Positions 53,244 to 61,385 of a DNA stretch of 64,000 nt are shown here, piece after piece. The notes beneath the pieces are model-generated. The model was given only the letters and a program-made list of their open reading frames with translations. It ran no database searches and was not told where the DNA came from. Numbering within the stretch: the first letter of the stretch is position 1; every line of letters starts with the position of its first letter. The position numbers were made by a program, and so were the translations under genes. The stretch is taken from the NCBI GenBank assembly GCA_951813615.1, contig OX638377.1, forward strand, positions 2,604,001-2,668,000. The letters are read 5' to 3'. The DNA comes from an uncultured Latescibacterota bacterium. GTDB taxonomy: Bacteria > Latescibacterota > UBA2968 > UBA8231.

Positions 53244-54215
53244 TCAATCGGGTATGAGAACGACCTTGCCGGTCGTCTTGCGCCCCTGCAGGGCGCGGTG
53301 GGCGTCAGCCGCGTCCGACAAGGCGAACTGCTCGCTAATGCGCAAGGTCAACTCGCCGCTGCTGATCCATTCCAACACCTCGCCGGCGCGTTCCAATAGC
53401 TCTTCGCGGGTCTGGATGTAGTGCAACATGGTCGGCCGAGTCAAAAAGAGCGACCCCTTGGTGCTGAGGATGCCGGGGTCAAAGGGCGGCACCGGGCCGC
53501 TCGACTGACCAAACAACACCAAGTAGCCCAAGGGCCTAAGTACGTTCAAACTCTTGTCAAAGGTCGCCTGGCCCACGGAATCGTACACCACATCGACCCC
53601 ACGCCCTTTGGTGAGTGCCATGACGTCCTGTTCAAAGTCTCGCTCCGTATAGCGGATGACCTCGTCGGCCCCAGCGCCCCGCGCGAGTTGTTCCTTTTCC
53701 TCGGTGGAGACCGTGGTCAACACCCGTGCCCCACACCGCTTGGCCATCTGGATTAGGAGCAGCCCCACGCCGCCAGCCCCGGCGTGGATCAAGGCCGTGT
53801 CTTCGCGACCCAGCCGATAGGAGCCATGCGCGAGGTAGTGCGCCGTCATGCCTTGCAGCAAAGCGGCGGCTCCCTCCTGATAGGACGCTGAATCAGGCAG
53901 AGGCACCAAGCGGTCGGCGGGCACAGCCGCTTCTTCAGCATACGACCCCATCACTCCGGCGTAGGCCACGCGATCGCCTACTTGCACGCCTTCCACCCCC
54001 TCGCCGACGCGAGCGACGACTCCGGCGGCTTCCATGCCGGGAGTGCAGGGCAATTCGACTGGATACAGCCCTTCGCGATGATAGGTGTCTATGTAATTCA
54101 AGCCTACTGCTTTGACTTCAACTACGGCTTCACCCGGCCCGGCTGTGGGCGCGGGCACGTCCTCATAGGTGAGGACTTCAGGACCTCCGCACTGGTGGAA
54201 ACGCACTGCTTTCAT
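53244..54215 (-). CDS. NADPH:quinone oxidoreductase (QOR-type MDR)
   Basis: 323-residue medium-chain reductase without zinc ligands. N-terminal GroES-like part with VKAVGLNYIDTYHREG and PGMEAAGVV, then an NADPH-binding domain with IHAGAGGVGLLLIQMAKRCG (about residues 143-162) and YDSVGQATF. Reduces quinones or similar compounds. It lies 20 bp before the S1-domain gene on the same strand, so may share its transcript. Confidence 0.92.
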   Translation of the reverse strand: MKAVRFHQCGGPEVLTYEDVPAPTAGPGEAVVEVKAVGLNYIDTYHREGLYPVELPCTPGMEAAGVVARVGEGVEGVQVGDRVAYAGVMGSYAEEAAVPADRLVPLPDSASYQEGAAALLQGMTAHYLAHGSYRLGREDTALIHAGAGGVGLLLIQMAKRCGARVLTTVSTEEKEQLARGAGADEVIRYTERDFEQDVMALTKGRGVDVVYDSVGQATFDKSLNVLRPLGYLVLFGQSSGPVPPFDPGILSTKGSLFLTRPTMLHYIQTREELLERAGEVLEWISSGELTLRISEQFALSDAADAHRALQGRKTTGKVVLIPD

Positions 54216-54374
54216 CGTGGACCTTCGCGTGGGATCTTGGCAGAATGAATGTTATCGTTTAGTAATCAGTGATAAACTTTATAAGCTAATCACAAAGCCC
54301 CTGCAAGACAAATTTGAAAAAATGGCGATCCATGCATTTTTTATAACGCTAACCTGTATTCGCAAAGGAACGCC

Positions 54375-55727
54375 ATGAAAGTAGTTAAATTCGGCGGCTC
54401 GTCCCTCGCGTCAGCCGAGCAAATAAAAAAAATCTGCACCATTGTCACCGCCGATCCAGAGCGTCGGCTCGTCGTGGTCTCGGCCCCGGGCAAGCGCGAC
54501 CGAGAAGACACCAAGGTGACCGACCTCCTCATCGAAGTGGTCCGCGCCCAGCTAACCAACCAAAACGGCCACACCGCACTCGCGCACGTCATCGACCGCT
54601 ATGCCGCCATCATCGGCGACCTCGGCTTGCCGGACACCGCGCTCAAGCCCATCGTCGCCGACTTTGAGCGACGGCTAGCCATGAGCACCAGCGACGAAGC
54701 GCTCTACACGGATGTCATGAAGGCCGGCGGCGAGGACAACTGCGCCCGCCTCGTCGCCGAGTACCTGCGCCACAACGGAGCCGAAGCCCACTATCTCGAC
54801 CCAGGTGAAGGCGGCCTCATCCTCTCGGAAGAGCCGGGCAATGCCCGCGTCTTGCAGGCATCTTACGGCAAGCTGCGCCAGCTCAAGGACCGCTCGGGCA
54901 TCACCATTTTCCCCGGATTTTTCGGCTATTCACCCACCGGTCGCGTCGTCACCTTCTCGCGCGGCGGCTCGGACATAACCGGCGCGATCCTCGCCGCAGC
55001 CGTCGATGCGGCCGTATATGAAAACTTCACGGACGTGGACTCGGTCTTTGCCGCCAATCCCACCCTCGTAGATAGCCCGGCCGCCGTCACTGAGATTACC
55101 TACCGCGAGATGCGCGAGCTGTCCTACGCTGGTTTTTCCGTATTCCACGACGAGGCCCTCGAACCCGTGTTCCACGCTGGTATCCCGGTCGTCGTCAAAA
55201 ATACCAACAACCCACAGGCACCCGGCACCCGCATCGTCTCCCAGCGCGCAGTCGGCGACCGTCCAGTCGTCGGCATCGCCGCCACCGACGGATTTTGCAG
55301 CGTGTACATTAGCAAGTACCTGATGAACCGCGAAGTGGGCTTTGGCCGCCGCTTGCTGGCCATTTTTGAGGATGAGGGAATTCCCTTTGAGCACACGCCC
55401 TCGGGCATTGACAACATGTCCGTGATCCTGCGCGAGTCGTATTTCAATCACGCAGCCGAAGAGCGGGTCCTGCGCCGGATTCGCACTGAGCTAGAAGTAG
55501 ATGAGTTGTCAGTCGCCCGCGGCCTTGCCCTAGCGATGGTCGTCGGCGAAGGCATGCACCACACCATAGGCTTGGCCTCCCGTGCCTGCACGGCCTTTGC
55601 CCGCGCCAGCGTCAACATAGAGATGATCAATCAGGGGTCGAGCGAGGTCAGCATGATGTTCGGGATCGCGGCTGTGGACATTCCCGCAGCCGTGCGCTCG
55701 CTCTACGGAGAGTTTTTTGGCGATTAA
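54375..55727 (+). CDS. Aspartate kinase
   Basis: 450-residue kinase making aspartyl phosphate for lysine, threonine, methionine and diaminopimelate. KFGGSSLAS at residues 4-12, SAPGKR, FPGFFGYSPTGRVVTFSRGG (about residues 178-197, two catalytic-region motifs) and two C-terminal ACT domains (about 310-450). RBS AAAGGAA. Monofunctional type; isozyme identity not assignable. The 160 bp upstream hold nothing I recognise. Directly after the stop is a short hairpin, TTGGGC / GCCCAA (55728-55745), without a T-run. Confidence 0.93.
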   Translation: MKVVKFGGSSLASAEQIKKICTIVTADPERRLVVVSAPGKRDREDTKVTDLLIEVVRAQLTNQNGHTALAHVIDRYAAIIGDLGLPDTALKPIVADFERRLAMSTSDEALYTDVMKAGGEDNCARLVAEYLRHNGAEAHYLDPGEGGLILSEEPGNARVLQASYGKLRQLKDRSGITIFPGFFGYSPTGRVVTFSRGGSDITGAILAAAVDAAVYENFTDVDSVFAANPTLVDSPAAVTEITYREMRELSYAGFSVFHDEALEPVFHAGIPVVVKNTNNPQAPGTRIVSQRAVGDRPVVGIAATDGFCSVYISKYLMNREVGFGRRLLAIFEDEGIPFEHTPSGIDNMSVILRESYFNHAAEERVLRRIRTELEVDELSVARGLALAMVVGEGMHHTIGLASRACTAFARASVNIEMINQGSSEVSMMFGIAAVDIPAAVRSLYGEFFGD

Positions 55728-55732
55728 TTGGG

Positions 55733-55837
55733 CTACGCCGCCCAAATCACCAATCGCAACTCGCTGTCGTCAATCAGGCTGTACTCGGGGAGACGACCCG
55801 CATGCTGCTGGCACTCTTCACGACGAGCCAGATTCAT
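55733..55837 (-). CDS. Possible 34-residue protein coupled to the HEPN gene
   Basis: Frame whose ATG overlaps the HEPN stop (ATGA). It reads MNLARREECQQHAG and ends DSELRLVIWAA. It is hydrophilic with an acidic C-terminus. The four-base overlap suggests coupling, but length, weak Shine-Dalgarno and unknown family leave it doubtful. It could also be the tail of a lost gene. Confidence 0.3.
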   Translation of the reverse strand: MNLARREECQQHAGRLPEYSLIDDSELRLVIWAA

Positions 55838-56244
55838 TCAGTGTTTGTGCGCCGCTCAAACTCAGCCGCTATCGAGTTGTAAACCCCTCGTGCCTGCGAC
55901 ACCGCCTGTTCGGCATCGGTTTCTGTAGCCTCTTGCCAATCTCCTGGATATCGTGCCTCGACAGCCCATTCCGTCAATTGAGCAAGATCAGTGTGCGTAC
56001 ATCGCACCGACCAAGTGCCTGGGAGCAGGTTGCGCAAGGCATCCAAGTCGTGTCGGAATGGAAAGTCTATTCCCTCAAGTACCAGTGCTGCCTTCAACGC
56101 CTTTTCAGCAGCTTGTTGGGCTAGAGCACAAGCGTGACGAGGAGGTGCCCCATCCGCTGTTAGCAAGCGTTGTGCAACATCGAGATCCTCCGTCGCGAAA
56201 CGAAGCCAGCGGCGAGCTTCGTCAACGAGTTCAGAGTCGCTCAT
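55834..56244 (-). CDS. HEPN domain protein
   Basis: 136-residue all-helical HEPN protein. EARRWLRFATEDLDVAQRLL and HACALAQQAAEKALKAALV are the typical first two helices, followed by FRHDLDALRNLL. HEPN partners of nucleotidyltransferases act as RNases that are silenced by AMPylation; whether this one retains an RNase motif is unclear. I start at ATG 56244 rather than at the upstream end of the frame (56292). It overlaps the nucleotidyltransferase gene by 14 bases. Confidence 0.85.
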   Translation of the reverse strand: MSDSELVDEARRWLRFATEDLDVAQRLLTADGAPPRHACALAQQAAEKALKAALVLEGIDFPFRHDLDALRNLLPGTWSVRCTHTDLAQLTEWAVEARYPGDWQEATETDAEQAVSQARGVYNSIAAEFERRTNTE

Positions 56245-56557
56245 AAATAACCTTCCCTTCGCGGAGAGCCGAGCGCAATACGGTTCCCACAAGGTGCCCG
56301 CGACGAGCGACTTCTTCGGGAGTCGCCACCACTATGTCCTTGCAAACCGGCAGATCCCCCAAGACCCGGCGGATATTGATAGCCGTGTCCCGTTTGTCAG
56401 ACACATTCGGCAGAATTACGAGCAAGTCCACGTCACTCCGTTCAGTTGCCGTGCCCCGTGCATGGGACCCGAAAAGGACGATTTGTGCAGGCTGGAAGGC
56501 TTCCACGATGCGGTCCACCATAGTCGATATAAACGTTTCCGAGGCTGCAATATTCAT
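56231..56557 (-). CDS. MNT-type minimal nucleotidyltransferase
   Basis: 108 residues. The pol-beta-type core FGSHARGTATERSDVDLLVI (about residues 27-46) has the Gly-Ser and Asp-x-Asp catalytic residues. Such MntA-like proteins AMPylate and neutralise a HEPN toxin. The overlapping HEPN gene follows, giving the standard antitoxin-first HEPN/MNT toxin/antitoxin operon. Confidence 0.9.
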   Translation of the reverse strand: MNIAASETFISTMVDRIVEAFQPAQIVLFGSHARGTATERSDVDLLVILPNVSDKRDTAINIRRVLGDLPVCKDIVVATPEEVARRGHLVGTVLRSALREGKVIYERL

Positions 56558-56606
56558 TTTTAAGATTCCTGTTTAGTCGTCTCCATATCCTATGATCCTC
56601 GCCTCC

Positions 56607-57737
56607 CTACACCAACTCACCCAAAACCGCCAAGAACCGCTCCACATCGTCACTATCATTATACAGATGTCCCGACACCCGCACCCGCCCATATTCCCCC
56701 CACACCAACACCCCTCGGTCGGCGAGCGCTTCACACAGCCCGTGCGCGTCGTCGTCCGCAAAACAGGTATTGCCCGAGCGCTGCGACCGCGCACTCGGCG
56801 AAATAACCTGCCGCCCGAGACGCGCTAGCCCGGCGCTGATTTGTTCGGACAAGTCGCGGTTGTGCTCCTCTATCCGCTCAATCCCCACATCCAACAGCCG
56901 CCCCAAAGCGTAGTCGAGGTAGAGCACCGCTACCATGGCCGGATTGCCCGGCTCCATTTTATCGGGCATTAGCTTTTCGTCCGCGTCCGGTGCGCGTATA
57001 GCCCCTTGCGCCGGCCACACCGCCAAGTTGCGCCAGCCAAAAGCCGTGGAACGCACTTGCGCCTCGGCCCGTTGGCTCAAATAACACGGCGCGACCCCGT
57101 GCGTCGCCAACAGCCACTTGTAGCACGAACTAACGCACAAATCAGTGCACGCCGCCGGTACGGCGACCGCACCCGCAGCATGAGTCGCATCAACCGCCAA
57201 GAGCACGTCGCGCCCGGCAAGCTTGGCCGCAAGCTGCTCGACATCGAGGTTTTGCCCCGTGTAAAAGCTGACTTGACTCACGGCCAAGACCCGCGTGCGT
57301 TCATCGACTGCGGCCAACAGATCTTCCTCCCGCACCAACCAGTCGCAATGCGGCACCAGCCGCAGTTCGACCCCTTGCTCGCGCACGTTGCGCCAATTGT
57401 ACGCCACCGAGGGAAATTCCAAGTTCGTAGTGACCACGTTGTCGCCCGGCTGCCAGTCCAAACCCCGCGCCAGCCAAGCCATGCCTTCAGCCGCCGAGGG
57501 AGTAAAGGCAATCCGCTCGGCCGGAACGTCCCACAACTGCCCCATGCGCTGGCGGCAGCGCTCGCCGCCAGCGTAGATGGCGCGCCGGCCGCGGTCGCCG
57601 CTACTTTTTTGCTGGGCGAATTCCGCGTAGATCGCATCCTGTCCTTTTAACCAAGGAGCTTCGCCCCCCGTGCAAAGATGGGTCACCGCGTCGAGCCCGA
57701 CGAAATCCGCGGGCGAAATGAGGCTTTCTCTTTTCAT
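56607..57737 (-). CDS. Class V PLP aminotransferase / cysteine desulfurase-like
   Basis: 376 residues. The PLP lysine is in SSCYKWLLATHGVAP near residue 210, preceded by the PLP-binding Asp/His in AVDATHAAGAVAV (about 180). ERIAFTPSAAEGM and YTGQNLDVEQLA are further family landmarks. A mobile-loop catalytic Cys of IscS type is not evident, so a kynureninase/isopenicillin-epimerase-like role is as likely as desulfuration. Nine bases separate it from recG upstream. Confidence 0.88.
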   Translation of the reverse strand: MKRESLISPADFVGLDAVTHLCTGGEAPWLKGQDAIYAEFAQQKSSGDRGRRAIYAGGERCRQRMGQLWDVPAERIAFTPSAAEGMAWLARGLDWQPGDNVVTTNLEFPSVAYNWRNVREQGVELRLVPHCDWLVREEDLLAAVDERTRVLAVSQVSFYTGQNLDVEQLAAKLAGRDVLLAVDATHAAGAVAVPAACTDLCVSSCYKWLLATHGVAPCYLSQRAEAQVRSTAFGWRNLAVWPAQGAIRAPDADEKLMPDKMEPGNPAMVAVLYLDYALGRLLDVGIERIEEHNRDLSEQISAGLARLGRQVISPSARSQRSGNTCFADDDAHGLCEALADRGVLVWGEYGRVRVSGHLYNDSDDVERFLAVLGELV

Positions 57738-57745
57738 GGCACGTC

Positions 57746-59752
57746 CTATTCGCTATCTACAATCCGCATGGCTTCTTCGCGCGCGCTTTGCAGCAAGGCC
57801 CCGTCGGCGACCAAATCCGCCGCCTTAAATGTGGGCATCCCAGCCTGACGCACGCCGAAGAACTCGCCGGGACCGCGCAGTTGCAAATCCTTTTCCGCAA
57901 TCTCAAAACCGTTTTGGGTGCGCTCCATAGTCTGGAGCCGCTCGCGCGAATCCGCCAATTCGGCTCCGGCGTGGGCGTAGCTGATGAGGATGCAAAACGA
58001 CTGCTCCCCACCGCGCCCCACGCGACCGCGCAACTGGTGCAACTGCGCCAAGCCAAAGCGCTCGGCGTGTTCGATGATCATCACCGTGGCATTGGGCACA
58101 TCCACGCCGACCTCGACGACCGTGGTGCAAACCAAGATTTGGATCTGGTTTTGATTAAAATCCTCCATGACCGCAGCCTTTTCCTCAGCCGCCATGCGCC
58201 CGTGCAACAAGGCCACGGTGAACTCGGCCAACGGACCGTAGCGTAGTTCGTCATAGGCTTCAACTGCGGATTTGTAATCCATCTTTTCCGACTCTTCGAT
58301 CAGCGGATAAACCACGTACACTTGCCGCCCTTGGCGTACCTGATCGCCGGCAAACTCGAAGATCGCCTCGCGGCGGTCGTTGCCTCGCAGGGCCGTGCGA
58401 ATCGGCTTGCGCCCGGGGGGCAACTCGTCGATGACCGACACGTCCAACTCGCCGTACAGAGTCAGGGCCAAAGTGCGCGGGATGGGCGTGGCCGTCATCA
58501 CGAGCAAATCGGGCTTTGCGCCCTTCTTGTAGAGCGCGCCGCGCTGCACGACCCCAAAGCGGTGCTGCTCGTCGATAACCGCCAGCCCCAAGCGGGCAAA
58601 CTGCACCTGCTCCTGAATCAGCGCGTGGGTACCCACCGCAATGTGGGCCGCGCCGCTTTCAATGACCGTCAACAGCTCCTGCCGGAGTGCCTTGCGCTGG
58701 GCACCCTTGAGGAAAACCACAGTCAGACCGAGGGGCTCGACAAGTGCCTGGATGTTGAAAAAGTGCTGCTCGGCCAAGATCTCGGTCGGAGCCATCATCG
58801 CCGCTTGATAGCCGTTCTCCACAGCCGTCAACATCGCGCTCAGGCCGACCAAGGTTTTGCCCGAGCCGACGTCGCCTTGGACGAGGCGATTCATAACTTG
58901 GGGGCGCTGCATCTGCGCGGCGATCTCGGCGACAACTCGGCGCTGGGCGCGAGTCGGAGCAAACGGCAGGGAAGCCCACAGGGCCGGAACCAGTTTCTCG
59001 CTGGACGCGAAGGCAATGCCGTCGGCCTGTTCGTTATTTTTCTTGCGTCGCCGCGCCAAACGCAGTTGGAAGGCAAAAAGCTCGCCAAAGGCCAAGCGCT
59101 GACGCGCGCGCTCCGCTTCGGCAAGGCTGGCGGGAAAATGCACTTGGCGCAGACTCGCGCCTAGCTCTTCGAAGCCCAAGCGCTGCCGCAAGGGCGCGGG
59201 CAGATCGTCTTCGATCCGCTCGGCAAAGGCGTCCAGCGCCTCGCTTATCAAGCGGCGGAACCCCCGGCTGCGCAGGCCACGCTCCTTCATATCGGCACTG
59301 GTCGTATAGAGTGGAATGACGCCGCCTGTATGGTGGAGTCGACCCTCCCCGTGTATGAATTCGTACTCGGGATGGACTATCTGCCGCCGCCCCTGGAAGA
59401 GATCGACCTTGCCGCTTATGGCCAACTCGTCGCCGACGGTAAAGTTGCGCTGCAAGTAGCGCCCCCCCTGAAAAAAGGTACAGGTGATATCGTCGGTCTC
59501 ATCGGCGACTACCATCACGAAGCGGGGCCGCGACCCGGGGATGAAGCGCGTCTGGCTCACTTGGCCGATGAGGGTCACCTCTTGGCCGATTGGCGCCCGG
59601 GCCATGGGCAAAATCTGCGTGCGATCGAGGTAGCGGCGCGGCAGGTAGTACAACAAGTCGCCCAGCGTCAGGATCTCTGCGTCTTTGAGCGCGGACGCGC
59701 GTTTGGCTCCTACGCCTTTGACGTTTTCAATGGGGGTAGACAGGATTTCCAT
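57746..59752 (-). CDS. recG: ATP-dependent DNA helicase RecG
   Basis: 668-residue helicase that reverses stalled replication forks and processes recombination branches. N-terminal wedge/OB domain (about 1-160), helicase motif I VQGDVGSGKTLV (about 292), DEQHRFGV as the DExx motif (about 395), TATPIPRTL (about 425), and C-terminal motifs VVEVGVDVPNA and QLRGRVGRG (about 575). Typical length 650-700. Transcribed with the class V aminotransferase. Confidence 0.96.
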   Translation of the reverse strand: MEILSTPIENVKGVGAKRASALKDAEILTLGDLLYYLPRRYLDRTQILPMARAPIGQEVTLIGQVSQTRFIPGSRPRFVMVVADETDDITCTFFQGGRYLQRNFTVGDELAISGKVDLFQGRRQIVHPEYEFIHGEGRLHHTGGVIPLYTTSADMKERGLRSRGFRRLISEALDAFAERIEDDLPAPLRQRLGFEELGASLRQVHFPASLAEAERARQRLAFGELFAFQLRLARRRKKNNEQADGIAFASSEKLVPALWASLPFAPTRAQRRVVAEIAAQMQRPQVMNRLVQGDVGSGKTLVGLSAMLTAVENGYQAAMMAPTEILAEQHFFNIQALVEPLGLTVVFLKGAQRKALRQELLTVIESGAAHIAVGTHALIQEQVQFARLGLAVIDEQHRFGVVQRGALYKKGAKPDLLVMTATPIPRTLALTLYGELDVSVIDELPPGRKPIRTALRGNDRREAIFEFAGDQVRQGRQVYVVYPLIEESEKMDYKSAVEAYDELRYGPLAEFTVALLHGRMAAEEKAAVMEDFNQNQIQILVCTTVVEVGVDVPNATVMIIEHAERFGLAQLHQLRGRVGRGGEQSFCILISYAHAGAELADSRERLQTMERTQNGFEIAEKDLQLRGPGEFFGVRQAGMPTFKAADLVADGALLQSAREEAMRIVDSE

Positions 59753-59808
59753 GGTTGGTCGTGCGTTGACGTGCCCGGCCTGAAGCCTATTTTTGGCCGT
59801 ATATTGCC

Positions 59809-60282
59809 ATGCCCAGATCCACTACTTTCGCCCACTATCTAATGGGGCACGCGCCGTTTAAACGCACGCCTTTCTTCTACGCCTATGTCGGGATGTGGCT
59901 CCACCTGTTCGTTAGCACGGGCATCTTAGCACTCTCGGCTGCGAGCGACTGGCTGTCGATCTTCGCAGCGCTGGTCGTCGGCTCGCTCTGTGTGGGGCTC
60001 GTACTCTACGGCCTGCTGACTAATCGGTACATCCTGCTGATCAACATCGGCGCGTATGTGGCGAGCATCGCCCGCGCATTCTCAGCCGACGCCCCGGTCA
60101 TCACCTGCTTCATCGCGGGCCTCATCGCCGCGCTCGTTTCCAGCTACAGCCTCTTGGCGGCTGAGTACGGCCGCTATAAGCGCGAAGTCTACGGCTGGGC
60201 CGAGCCGCTCCCTATAACCACAACCATCCTGCTAGGCGCAGCCATCGTCATCCTCTGTGCCTATGGCCTCTTCTCAAACTAG
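59809..60282 (+). CDS. Small polytopic membrane protein of unknown function
   Basis: 157 residues with four predicted membrane segments (about 30-48, 52-70, 78-118 and 132-154) and a short soluble N-terminus. No motif recognised. It is divergent from recG and convergent with mraY, their stops overlapping within CTAG. Function unknown. Confidence 0.7.
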   Translation: MPRSTTFAHYLMGHAPFKRTPFFYAYVGMWLHLFVSTGILALSAASDWLSIFAALVVGSLCVGLVLYGLLTNRYILLINIGAYVASIARAFSADAPVITCFIAGLIAALVSSYSLLAAEYGRYKREVYGWAEPLPITTTILLGAAIVILCAYGLFSN

Positions 60283-61385
60283 CGAATTTTGAGCGTCGCT
60301 AGGCCGACCAAGGCCAAAATGCCAGCGACGATCCAGAAGCGAATGACGATCTTGGTGTCGGCCAAGCCGCGCTGTTGGTAGTGGTGGTGAATCGGCGAGC
60401 GGGTAAAAAAGCGCCGCCCCAGCCACCGGATGCCGATCTTCTCCTGGATTACCACCGACAGCGTCTCACCGACAAAAATCCCCCCGACGATCAGGAAGAG
60501 GAACTCCTGTTTGACCAAGACGGCAACCGTGCCCAACAAGCCGCCTAGCGCCATGGACCCGGTATCGCCCATGATGACGTTGGCTGGATAGGAATTGAAC
60601 CACAAAAAGCCGAGGCAGGCCCCAAAGACGATGGAGCAGATTATAGCGACTTCCCCCACGCCCGGCATAAAGGGAAAGATCAGAAACTCCGCGATCTCAG
60701 CGTGGCTGGACACGTAAGCGAACACCCCGAAGACGGCCACGACAAAAGCAGTCGGCACAATAGCCAAGCCGTCAATCCCATCGGCTAGATTGACCGAGTT
60801 GGAAATGGCCGTCACCGTAAAGGCGATAAAGGGCACATAGCCCCACGAAAGATCGAGCACCGGATTTTTGAAAAAGGGCAGATAAAGCTGGGTCGCCAGA
60901 CCCGCCAACTCGGTTGGAAGCGCTTGCGTGACATACGCGGTGCCAAACGCCATCCCAAAGGCTACTTGCAGCGCCAACTTGGCCTTCTCGGATAGCCCGC
61001 GATCGCTAGAGCGATAGCGCACCTTGAGGAAGTCGTCAATCCAGCCGAGCGCGGCAAACCAGACAATCGCTCCCACGCAGAACAGCACGAAGAGGCTGTG
61101 CAGCTTACACCACAAGCCGATGCTGATCAAGATCGCAGTGATGATTAGGCCACCGCCGTAGGTTTTGGCTTGGTTGCTTACCGCTTCAAAGTTGAGATAG
61201 TCGCGGGGCATGTCGCGGTGCCCGCGGCCGTAGAAGTAGAGGATGATCCGCCCGCCGCAGAGAATGGTGAAGATCAACGAGGTGATCGCGCCGCAGAGTG
61301 CGCGAAAGATGATCGAATCGACCAAGCGCAAAAACGACAAGGCTTCGACAGCATCTTGCAGGTAAATTCCGAGGTAGTAGATCAT
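60279..61385 (-). CDS. mraY: Phospho-N-acetylmuramoyl-pentapeptide-transferase
   Basis: 368-residue membrane enzyme forming lipid I in peptidoglycan synthesis. Ten membrane segments; signature residues in FVLFCVGAIVWFAALGWIDD (Asp-Asp, about 115), NSVNLADGIDGLA (about 195), NVIMGDTGSMALGG (about 270) and the C-terminal RSPIHHHYQQRG (about 325). The start overlaps the murG stop (ATGA); the frame is open to 61766 only as shadow. The order murG then mraY on one transcript, without murD and ftsW between, is atypical. Confidence 0.95.
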   Translation of the reverse strand: MIYYLGIYLQDAVEALSFLRLVDSIIFRALCGAITSLIFTILCGGRIILYFYGRGHRDMPRDYLNFEAVSNQAKTYGGGLIITAILISIGLWCKLHSLFVLFCVGAIVWFAALGWIDDFLKVRYRSSDRGLSEKAKLALQVAFGMAFGTAYVTQALPTELAGLATQLYLPFFKNPVLDLSWGYVPFIAFTVTAISNSVNLADGIDGLAIVPTAFVVAVFGVFAYVSSHAEIAEFLIFPFMPGVGEVAIICSIVFGACLGFLWFNSYPANVIMGDTGSMALGGLLGTVAVLVKQEFLFLIVGGIFVGETLSVVIQEKIGIRWLGRRFFTRSPIHHHYQQRGLADTKIVIRFWIVAGILALVGLATLKIR

